A DNA stretch of 64,000 nucleotides from Lingula anatina (lineage: Eukaryota > Brachiopoda > Lingulata > Lingulida > Lingulidae): NCBI RefSeq assembly GCF_001039355.2, contig NW_019775891.1:291559-355558 (forward strand), given 5' to 3'. Within the stretch, counting starts at the first letter, position 1, and each line of letters starts with the position of its first letter. The notes under the pieces are model-generated. The model saw only the letters and a list, made by a program, of their open reading frames with translations. It did not search any database and was not told the origin of the DNA. Both the position numbers and the translations under genes were made by a program. Shown here piece by piece: positions 25,901 through 38,317 of this stretch.

Positions 25901-28900
25901 AAACTGATGTCTGGCATAACCAAGCTATTTTGAACAATAAAAAGCTTTTACCTATGAATCCACAAAAATAAAACACAGGAAGTCAGGACCATGTTCCAAG
26001 TTCAGGCTTGCTGTGGTTTCACCACTGGTAATTGAAAGGTGAAGTGGAGGAGATGGAGATGATAGAAATGGATACTTTGCACCTGATTAAGAGATCTCGC
26101 ACATGTCTTAACAGCACAAGAGATGTACTAGTAGTTTGGTTCTGGTGAAGTCTTAAATCAGCTGTGTTGGGCGTAAAGCTAGCTACACAGTATATCAGGA
26201 AAAGTGTACCTTCTAGAGCTTGACAGAGGCAGCCATAAAACAACTAGAGGGAAGATGCATCATACCAAAACACTCAGGATGAAAACACTTCATTATCTAG
26301 AACAGATGGTAGATAATTGAAATACATTGCATATTTGGTCTGAAATTATACATTTAAAATTATACTCCACATAATTTTCAGAGAAAACAAAAAAGAGGCA
26401 TGTTAATTTGTCAATCTGATTGCATTCACAAGAGTCGATGCAAAGCTGGATCAATTTAGGCAGAACAGTAGTATCATTGGGAATGGGTCCTAACTCCTGA
26501 AAAGTGTCAGTCTTGGACTGAGTGGACTGGGTAGATAACCAGCCGGCTACAGAGAGGAGAGTAATGGAAGTCACATTGATTTATTGTAAAATTGTGGTAC
26601 GCTGTGCTACTGTGTAGGAGAGATATGTGGATGTTTTGGGTGAAGGTTCCTATGTATAGTCTATGTCAATACACTCTCTGAGATCAGTTTCACTTGTCTG
26701 TATTAATTATCACCACACAGAATATCAGACATGCTGAAAGTGTCAGTCCTTCCTGTTATGGATGAATTTTCGAGAACAAGTACAAAATTATCTTCAAAAA
26801 TCCTTCGATCCAGCAAGTCCAATTATCTGGCTTTTTAAAAAAAGTTTTTACCATATCTGCAAGGTTGGCTATGAAAAGCTGGAGACATTGCAATACTGGC
26901 CTTGGGTGCCATAAAAGAGGGTAGTGAATACCCCCTCCCCCTTTAATCGCCAATCACCAAGAATTAAAACAGTTCAATCACCAATAACGAAGATTTTAGA
27001 TATATTCAAGTCAATCACCAATAATTCCTGAATCACGTTTCACGCAGAATATTGGGCTCAAATAATGTATCATGCTAGAAAAATAAGGCCAATCATGTGG
27101 AATGCAAAAGGTATTCCCTCATAAAATAATGGCTTACTCTAATGCTTTAGGGAAGGAACGATTGTACCACGTGCATTATCACTGTGATTGGAGTTATCTA
27201 CTATATAGAGGACTACATGTGCAAGTACAGAGAAGGCAGAGTATACAACACAGAATGGGCATGAAGCCAAGCTATACTAGATCTGTTTTATCAAACTCAT
27301 CAGTGGAATTACCTGCAAGAAAGAGTGTATAAGGAACTGTTGATTAAAGAAGGGGAGAAAGCTATCAAGAATATGGGGCAGAATTAATGGTCTCTGATAA
27401 GTGTAATTTCTGTTTTAATGAATGCAATTCAGAGTGTAGTATGGTGGCTTGCTTGCTTAAATGACTTCAGTTACTTTTAATAGCTTAGTTATAGTTAAAG
27501 AGGTAAATTAAGCGGAATTTATTTTGAAGTATTTATGTTACATCTGAATGCTTAAAGGGTTAATTGAGATTTCCTTAAGGCAATAGGCAATGAATAAAAG
27601 AGAAATAAAAGTATATTAGCAATTCTGATTTTATTATGGCTTAACGCTTACATTTTTCAACTTAGATTGTTGCATATAGTAACTGTGCATATATTGCATT
27701 ATGCATACATTACAAACAAACCAATCACTGATATTAATTAATTTCATTAATATTATAAATTATAAATTAAATAATTTATGGATTTCTTAGACACTGTAAT
27801 GGATGATTTACTGCTTATACACAATCTCACAGACTTATCTGGCAACGATAACACATGCAATATATACATTTATAAATGTAGTCCTCACCACTGGTGTTTT
27901 GAGAAGTTGAACATGCAGACATTTAGATTCTTAGAAGTGTGGGCTGAAAAAGTTTGTATTAAGTTTATCTTAAAATAATTTTTAGACAAAACTGGGTGTT
28001 TTTGCACTATAGTACCAGTCACTTACTAGTAAGTCCTATTTGCTGCCACCCTTTGAAATTGGTTAATATGAAAAGCCAGTCTTAACATTATTCATGACCA
28101 AAAAAGGTTAGTCCCCTGCTTGGATATAGTAGACATTTGAAAAATTCTTTTAAAAAATGATTGTGCAAAAACCTTTGTTTACTCTTTGTTAAACAAACCC
28201 AAAACTCATTTAAGTAGACCATTTCTGGTTTATTTTTTAGCTAAGTAAACTCAAAGTATGTTGACTAACTTTCAACAGTGGTTCTTTTGTTGGAACTGCA
28301 GGCCTTTACGGCATAGCACTTCAGGCAGAATTGGTTGCTGTGATGTCACAACTACTGCAATTTTATAAAATTCTTCTTGAAATTTTGAGAGCTGATTAGA
28401 AAATTATTTTCATTTTACATTGAGTATCCCAAGATGAGAGAAAACAAGGGTTCTGAAGAGCATAAACCCTTTTTGTCACATTTCAATTTAATTTATACTA
28501 TTCTGTTATATATTTAGAAAATGTCCTAGTTTTATTAATCTACTGTAAATCCTAGATGCTATACATGTTTCATATCCAAATTGATTTGAATCAATTATAA
28601 AAAAGTTGCTGAAAGTAGTTTGAATACACTTTGTTTTCAGAATGTCATAGTTCATTTTAAGTATTCTTCAGTCCATGCTCTCCCTGATCCATTGTTGAAT
28701 ACAAATTTATTTTTAGAGGGGAGCAAACTTTCTGGAATAATTGACATGTGTATCAAAGACATGATACTTCCTAAGTAAACAAAGTCTTTAGCATTCTTTG
28801 ACTGCATTGCATTGCATTGTTGTTAACATTTGGAGCGTAAGAAGGTATGAAGTCTTTCTAAAACCTCTCAACTGGTAGAGCCAAGTGTTGATCAGCGTTT

Positions 28901-29962
28901 TATTTATTAAGGACTACATCAGTGACTGACATTGATATGTCTTTCAAAACCAATGTGTCTGAAGGTGTTTTGTAATTATACTACAAGGGGAGTGTGCTTT
29001 GGCAATTAACCATCTTCTGTTTGAGCGGCTGTTGATTAACTGAACATGTCAGAATGTTGGGGGGGGGGGGGGGCAGTTAGTTTAAAATGTCTTTCTTGAT
29101 AACCATGCAGGCTATAAACTTGTCAATGATATCAGGTATACTCCCTGTTAAAATTGGAAATAGTTGACCAAAAATTATAACTTATTTGTGTCAACTGCAT
29201 GGAAGGAATGCACAGGTCTGTGTGTGTGTGTGTGTGTGTTTACAGCATAATGCTGACCTCATTGATTGTTGCGAAAGCCAGCATATTACACATCTATTGT
29301 TATGAAAACTTATCTTTCTTGTGGCAAGGTTATTTAAAGAAGCTAGGTTGACATTCGGGTGGGTAGCATAGCTAAGCAACAAACATATTTGCATTAGGCA
29401 TTTATGTAAAGCCATTGAAAAAGGTCATAGTTCAAGGCTGTTCAGGTAGTCAAAGCTCAGCGTAACTCTTTCTTTTAAGCCTGGGAGAGATTAGTGTTGT
29501 ACATTTTCATTGCACCTGCAAATAGAGCCATCATCACACCAGGAAAGAAAGGGACTGGCATTGAAGTGAGAGACTGTTCATGTCTAAGGTTGAAATAGAA
29601 ATGGAGTATGATCAAAGCACATCGAGTCAGAAGGCTCTGCACAGAAGACAGCAAAATGTTCATCAAATGGGTTAGTATATATAATCTTCTCATTGTTATA
29701 AGTTATATTCTCACCTATTTGTACATGATTTTTCATTATTTGGAACACAGAAAGGTTATTTGTTTCCACTTAGGCTAGGGATAAAACTACCTGAGGAGTG
29801 ATATATATGTGCTGATAAACCTTTTCCTAAGTTTTATTTTTTGAATGTGTAAACTTCATTTGATCCGTTTTTTTAAAGGTATTTTTACATATAACATATA
29901 ACTCATTTGCAACATGTACTGAAGAGTTTTTTTGGGGGGTAATCCAATCAGTATAGTGTGTA

Positions 29963-29998
<36 letters not shown>

Positions 29999-31272
29999 TA
30001 AATGTAAATGTAGAGGTCAAGAAGTACAAGACGACAAACTGTGTATAACAGTAAATGTGATATTTTCCAAAATTATACATTTTCTATCATTATTTAGCCT
30101 GTATTTTTTTAAAACTTGAAAATTTGCCATTCATTTGTTTTATGTTTATGAAACACTTTTAAACATGCACAACAGTTCACTGCTGTTGACCAAAACTGAT
30201 TACATTTATGCAAGTTGCATGAAAGGAATATGTCACATACATGTGCGTGTATATAATTAAGTTAAAAGCATGTGCTGGTTTCACTCATTGTTGCAAAATT
30301 CAGTCTTACATATCTATTGATACGACAGCTTATATTTCTTGTTATAGATTAGTCTATGACTTATATAAAGAACCTCTTAGTTGACATAAAAGTTGGGTTG
30401 CACATCTAAGAATTAAGTTTTTAAAACACACATTTGCATAAGGCTATTTTATATAAAAATGATTGAAGACCATTGGAGTTCAAGGTTGTTCAGGTATTTA
30501 AATCCAAGCCTGAGTCTTTCTTGACTAGTATTAGCCTTTCTTGGAAGAGATTAGCATATATTGTACATTTTCATTGCACCTGCAAATTAAGCTATCAACA
30601 CTGAAAAAAAAAAAAAAAAAGGCTGGACTGGCATTAAATTGAGTGATCACATCTAAGGTTGAAGTGGAATATGATCAAAGCACATCAAGTCAGAATCCAG
30701 TCATTGAACAGAAGACAAAAAAATGTTCAGCACATGGGTTAATTAGTATAAGGTCTCCTTATTGTTATGTAAAAACATTGTAATTAATGGTAGTTCCTGA
30801 GTCGATTGGAGGAAGACCTTTCGTGAGCTACTGGTGTTTATGAATCCTCATCATCACAGGGCTGAAAAGTCTAATTCTGGTTTTGTAATGTTTCTGTCAT
30901 AACTGGCACTATGAGGATGTATTTGAAGTAGCAGGCATGGGTACTATATAAGTGCCGGTGCTCTCTTACAGCCCATATTTTCTCACAGCTTTCATTTTTG
31001 CAGACCATTTGATAAATGATAAATAATAGTACTGTTATTAATAATATTTGAGTTTAAATTCAGATTTGTTCAGTAGACTGTAGAATGTAAGGTGTATAAA
31101 TAATAAAAAAAGGCTAGTAAAAGAAATGATAAAAAATGCTACTTCATCACTTGCTTAAAAAATTGATTATAAAAATTCTATTGAATTTTTTTTTAAAGTA
31201 AGTCTTGAGTTCCCTTTTAAAAGTAGCCACAGAGTTTAGCCTATGTAGTAAAGTGGAAGTAAGTCCCATAGT

Positions 31273-31335
<63 letters not shown>

Positions 31336-32595
31336 CAGAGACAGAGAGATTGTATGGGTATATAAGGGTCAGGAAGTACAAAAAAAGACAAACTGTGCAT
31401 AGCAATGAGCTAGAACTGTTATTTTGTCAAATTGTGCATTTTCCACCATGTTTGGCATGTTATTTTAGAATTGAAAATTATTCGGTTGTTCTTTATTTAA
31501 TTTTTTTGCTATCATCTCTCGTTTCTCTGTTATACATACAATTTTTATTGAATATATATGATGAGGGGGGGGGGGGGTGATAACTGAAACATGTTTCACC
31601 CCATCCTCCCTACCCCAAATATAACCTTTGGTAAAACAAGCCCTGTTGTAGTACATGGGAAGCATCATGTACTGGTCTTACCTACCTCATTTCGAAATCT
31701 GTATTGCAAAACAAAACATGACTATTGACAAATATTTGGTGAAACTGAATTTTGATTGAGCAATGTGGGCATAGGGTGTATAGGTACGGATTAACTGATA
31801 AACTCACAGTCACATGGCTTCTAATCAGCATACCTTGTGGTTGTTGATTTAACTCCTGTGTAAATATCTCTTATCCGGGTAGATTTGGGTCATGTGATAT
31901 CTGAGTCCATCGTCACGTGTATTTAAAATTCCACTTTGGTCCTACACTTAAAAGATAAACAAAGCAAAAGAGATTTCATATTGACACCTGTTTAAAGAGA
32001 AACCTACACGTGGAGTTTTTTTAGGAGTATTTTAGCAGAAATCGTTAAAGTAAATATGGCAGATAATAGGGGGAGCAGGGTAAAATACAGCAGAGATGTT
32101 GGAAGTAAGTGAACAGGGAAGTAGAAGTGGAAGACTGACAACATTTGTCTTGAATTAATTTTGTGGCCAATTAAATGTGTGCTTATTATCTCCACCTGTA
32201 GTGAATTGTCTGAATTCAATCATTTTAGCATTTTAGCACTGCTTTTTAAGACCAAACGTGTAATTGTGTGCCTGTGTCTGTATGCGTATGTGTATGCACA
32301 TGCGTGTTTGTTTGTGTATGCATTAGTGTGTGTGTGTGTGTATGTGACTGTATGTGTGTGTGTGCAAATGTGTGTGTAAAGCTGTTACATAATGACCAGT
32401 TGAATGTTCATATATTGATAGCATACACTGGTTTTATTCGATACAGTCTTAGTATTGTGCTCTCCATTGATCCACAGAGAAAATTGCACATGAATATTAT
32501 CATCCTATCAAATTATGCATGAGTATCATTCTCAGTAAACTGGAAAAAAATTTCCTAAAGCAATATTTTTAAAAGAAGTGCAAGGGTATATAAAT

Positions 32596-32667
<72 letters not shown>

Positions 32668-35600
32668 AAAACTTCTGAGAAGTCTCTTGGGTTCTTGTCA
32701 GATTCTAGTAAGTTTTTATAACTTAAATAAGGACTCATTCCCAATGAAACTATTGGCTCACATAGATCGATCCAACATCGTGGGGACTCACTGAATGCAA
32801 TCAGAGTAGTAGATTAGCACGCCTCCTCTTGTTTCCAACATACTCGTATGATCACCAGCTTTTCTGTATTCTACTTAACGCCAAGAGGAGGTGCATTAAT
32901 CTAATAACATTCAGTGCAAGTTGAATCGATCTATATAACTCGATAGTTTCATTGGGAATGAGCCCAAAGAATAAGAAATGGAATGAATGTGAAGTGTTGG
33001 AAATGTTAGAGTAATTACCGTATGCAGTACAGGTATGAGAGTTAAATGATAATAATGTCCAGGTTTTAGAAACCCTCTCAATCTACGGCTCACTGTGTGA
33101 ACCTTATCCTGTTCACCATCGGGATGGGTGTTAATGATTTACCTTGATTGAAAAGGAGAGAATGAGGGTTACCTGTTAGGCCCTGTCAGAAGCTTTGCAT
33201 TTAGTCTCTACTGAGCGAAATCTTGCCTGATGCTGTAAGATATGTTACTGTTAATGTTGCAAAAACATTGTTAATCCCAGCCCAGCAGGAGATTTGTCTG
33301 TGCAGTAAGCTACCTGTAGGTTACAGATGTTATACAGGGCAATGTGGGAACTTCTGAACTCCAAGAACTGAAGGATTGATTGCTAGTACTGGCAAGTGCT
33401 ATTGCAGCCTCACTCAGTGCATGTGCATATTTCAGCATTAATGTTTCTTCCCAGGAGCTCATTTGTATAAATATCGAGTCTTACTGAAGGTCGCACAAAT
33501 TGGAGAGTTCTTATGCTAACTGACAAGCTGACAGCATTTGTGAGGCTTTATGTTGGTGTGATTGTTGCTGGATTCCTTGTTTTTATCTGCCAGAGATATT
33601 TGGGAGCTTGAGACCAGATTCTTACAAAAAATCTTCACACTAGACTACATAATCCAAGAAGACATTGCAGGAGATCTTGTGTGGAAGTTGCCTGGGAGCT
33701 ATATGCTACTTGGAACAATATTACAAATTTCCTAGAATCAAATAATCGGTGAATAATCGGCCATCACTGTACTGGTGATATAGACAGAGAGAGAGACACT
33801 GAGGATTCCTGCAGCTGTCATTTCTGTGGCAGATTGAATTTAGTCGACTTGAAGATATATTAAATATTTTAGTTCATCTAGTAAATTACAGTAATGGCAG
33901 CAGAGAGCACAGATATTGCATTGGAGACAGTTGTGAATGGAAAAGAGCCAGCTCATAAAAGGACTGCGCATAATTTTAGTAAGATATATCTGTTTTAAAC
34001 TACATGTATTTGTACCCCAGGGATATTGTCCATGAAACAGCTAGATACCATTTTGCATTAAATGGTGATTTGCTTGACATTATAAAAATCATTTCTTAAT
34101 TTCAATGAAAGATGAGGATAGCTAGGTTAATAAGGATGATCTGTTACTTAAATAGAATGTGTCTATGAGGAGTATGTTGTGTTATGGACAAGAAAGTAGA
34201 TGGTGGGTTAAAAAAAAGTTTCAAATCTGTTATGCATGTGCACATTTCTTCAAAAGAGATGGTAAGAGGGAAAATATTTGGATAAAGTTCGTAGACATGT
34301 TTGTTACCATGTAGATGTGGCTCTTTGTACTGGTGTGTTTGAAAGATAATGTTAGGCTTCGTTCACATGCAATGTCTATTTTCTAAATTCTATTTTCTAT
34401 TTGCAGTATGTCTTATGATCATAGTCTGTGCCCTGAATATCCCGCGGCGTAATTACTGGCAGCGCGAGCCAGTTACTATAAGTTACTATAAGTAACTGGC
34501 TCGCGCTGCCAGTAATTACGCCGCGGGATATTCAGGGCACAGACTGTGATCATAAGATAGCGCGAATAGAAAATAGAATTTAGAAAATAGACATTGCATG
34601 TGAACGAAGCCTAAATCCATTGTGTTATCAAATGAATTTTTTTCCATAAAGGATAATTGTGTGGGATTGTTATTTATGTAATTAATAACCAAAGGGTTTA
34701 ATGTAATGGGAGTTTCTGAAATAGTAATTTGATTTAAAAGGGATTGGTATTTACATTAAACTGTTGATTAAATATTCGGTTACTTTGGAGTCCATGCTTG
34801 AAGTTTTTATGTATCAGGGTTGCTTGGTGCTAGTCAGTAATAATAATAAAAAAATAGATATATTAATGAAATTATAAAATCAATTAACAAGTAGATAAAA
34901 AATTGTGAAATGCACAGTTTAAAAGAATTATACATTGTGTTCCCCTCTCTCTTCTTACATATCTCTGTCAATTGCATTATGTAACCAGACACATAAAATC
35001 CTGAACATTGTTTTGTTCAGTGCTGTATGCAGCTTACACAGTGGAATCTATAAAAGTAAAGGTAGTTTGTTGCTAGAACCAATTGCAAACTTTTGAGGGA
35101 TTGCAGGTATTTTAGACTGTGGAACTAGAATCATCCAATTTTAAATGCTTTGGTGCCTTAAGGTTTTGGCTTTGTTTGCAAATCATTCACCATGAACTGT
35201 TGTTCAAATTTGCTGAAAAGCATCTAAACTCAACAACCCAAAATGATTTTAAAAGATCTACAAACTTCTTTCCAGTAATATATATTTCCATAGCAATATA
35301 TAAAATAATTTGTTTTGTCTGTTTTCCAGGTCCCGACGATGGGGGCAGCATTGGTTGCTGTGGTTACATTCTAATGGGGATCTCCTACCTTCTCATTGGC
35401 TGTACCTTACCATTCTCTTTGTGCATGTGTATTAAGGTTAGTGTTTGTATGTGTGCGTGCATGGTGTGCATGTGTGTGAAAGTAGGATGATGATTTTAAA
35501 AATTTTGTATACGAATAGTATGATGGAAGAATTTGCACACGTATGTTGATTTCGAATACATACTGAAAACTTTGTTGCTAGCCTATTAATCACTGAGTGA

Positions 35601-37002
35601 GAAAGAACGGGTTTATTTATCTTTCACCTTTCCACAATTAATGACGCGCATGCACGTTTAGCTCATTTCTGTTTGTTGTATGTGCATACCTATTTCCGGT
35701 GACGTGCCTGCGCAGTACCCATTTCAGGTAGTCATATGTGGTCGCATATGTGTCATTGGAAATAGCCATGCAAACATGCCCATCGAAAATGGCATGTACA
35801 CCATTATCTTTGGATAATGAAGTGTATTTGTCAAGAACCTCCCAGAGATAGAAGGTTCTGTGTTGTGTGTGCGTGTGTATGCGTGCATGTGCCCACGCCC
35901 CATAAATATAATTTTGTATTCACTCCCAGTTTAATCAAAAAGAATTATTTAACTGCAGATAGATCATTAAAAGAATTAATCTTTCAAATGTCAGAGATGA
36001 ATTACTTACTATTGAATTAGGTGAAATACGTGTGTAACGTCATTTTTTGCAGGTTGTTCAAGAATATGAACGAGCTGTCATTTTCCGACTTGGGCGTCTG
36101 TTACCCGGAGGAGCTAAGGGACCAGGTAAATGAGGGAAATTCCAATTTACATTAAGGCATTTTAGCTTAATAGAATAAGGTATTTGCTTATTGTACTCAT
36201 TTTTAAAAAGAAAATTACATATTTCAATTCATATATCTGTCATCAAAACAGTTAATCCTTTTGAATAGCAGGATATAACATTCTCGTTCCTACTCAGTCA
36301 TTTCATTATTTAGAGTGATGGCTGAATTGGATTTGAACTTTTTGAATAAGGTATTCAATTGCTGCAATCATTTAGAAAGTCAAAACTATGTATTTCATCC
36401 CATACATTTCTCTTCAAATCCATTTATCCCATGAATTACTGGATATAATGTTTTTTTTTCTGTACTCAATCATTTTATTATTTAGTGATGGATGGAGTAG
36501 ATAGGATGTTCCTATTTGACTCGAACCATTTCTATACAGTGACAGGAAATTACTTTATTAGATTATTGTGTTCAGTCTGGTAAAAAAAAAAATGAAAGGT
36601 TTCACTCATCTTGCTTAATTTACCACTAAAGGAGATATGACATTGTGGTTTTGTTGTTTGATGATAAGGGAAATGTCCTACCTCATTTTTTTCTCCTTTT
36701 TATGTGTGAAAGAGAGCTAAGATAGGTTTTGCCTGAAATTATCAAAACAGAAAATTTGGGTGAAGAAGGGGGAGGGGGGGGGGGGTGAAAGGAATTTTTA
36801 TCCCATCCTTGGGTATTGTCGGTATATTTGGGTTTTGAAATGAAATTATCAAGTGACATCATGGGGGCATGGCATCCCTCAGTGTGGATTTTCTAATAAA
36901 GATGAACATCTTTGCTAGCATACAGAAGAGTTGGTTGAAGTAAAATCATTTTTGTGCTGGGAAGATGATAAACACTCATATACACATACACGCATGCGCA
37001 TG

Positions 37003-37033
<31 letters not shown>

Positions 37034-38281
37034 ATACTGCACACTCTCTGTGTGTGTAACATGATGAAGATGAAAGTTTTTAGGCCTGCTGAGAAAGTTA
37101 AACAGAACATATGATATTGTGGGCCAACATGGTGGAAAGTAATTTGTTTCTTCAGATGTGCTTGATTAGCTGTGTAAACAGAAGTGATTAGTTTGGATGG
37201 TCCTGTCAGGCTATCTTTTCTGTTATTAATTATTTTGAAAATCACTTGGCAATAGGAAGGATGAGATTTTTCCTCAGACACTGCTTATGAGTTCCCTGGA
37301 GTAACCTAGCAACATGGAGCTATGTGAAATTATAACTTGGCATGGAAATATGTAAATAAATGTATACATCATTGATGGAATGAATGTATTTCCTCAATTT
37401 TGACACATTAATACTACTTAGTGATTAGAGACTTAGTTGAAATTGGGTTCTGAAAAGGGAATACGGTTTATGTTGAAAAGGAACTCCAGGGATAAGTCAC
37501 AAGACAAAAAAACTTCATTTCTGAGGTGTTTGGTAGTTCGAGTAATTACAGTAGCAGGATCTGGGATGAATGTTGAAGGGAAGTTGTTTCCAATATACTC
37601 TCACTGAAAAAAGATGTGAAATTGGTATAATCACAGGTAATGCTTTGACTCCTAAAGCAAATTGCAAACTTTCCCTGCTGTTTTGAAACAAATTGCAGGT
37701 TAGGGAATCAGATTGCCAGAGCCCAAAGCAATTATGTTTTAAACAGACTTGAGTTGGGTTGGTATGTATTTTATTAAAAAATAATGCATCACAAAGCAAA
37801 TCATAATTTTTTTAGGACTGGCAGCAATTGTTGAACTATAAGAATGACACTGGAAAAATACTTTCTTTTAAATAATCATCACAATGTGACATGCAGTTTT
37901 CCATAACTTGGTTTCTTGTGGCAAGATTTTATTGCAGTATTGATTGGAAATATTATAACATTCAGTCTGAGATTCATCTATGAAAAAAAAACACCTTTTC
38001 TGCTTAGAGTCCCAAGAAAAGTAAACCTTTTACCAAACACAGAACATTGTTCTTGGAGATAACACTGCTACATAGTTTTTTTATCAACAATATATTATAA
38101 AAGCTTCTCCACCTTACATTTCACTAATATACTAGTATGATGATCAAGAACAAAAGTGCATTAAACTGAATGTTTATAGGTGCAAATGACTCATCTGACT
38201 GTCAGTTGCTGTTCACTGATGTTGTTATAACAAAATTCATTTTGCAGCTGAAAATATAATGCATGCAGAAAGAGAAAAAGG

Positions 38282-38317
<36 letters not shown>

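Larger units (their letters stand above)
22927..35329 (+). other. STOM-B intron 1 (12.4 kb) with nested exon 1b
   Basis: Carries the family 3 copy, two family 1 copies, two family 2 copies, the 1-kb tandem duplication and the 263-bp palindrome, i.e. most repeats of the window. Exon 1b (33894) is the only other coding candidate. Confidence 0.65.

Noticed and set aside
28325-28350. Fragment GGCAGAATTGGTTGCTGTG resembling STOM-B exon 2 (GGCAGCATTGGTTGCTGTG)
   Set aside because: The match covers only about 19 bp and does not continue on either side; no splice sites. Chance or a tiny relic.
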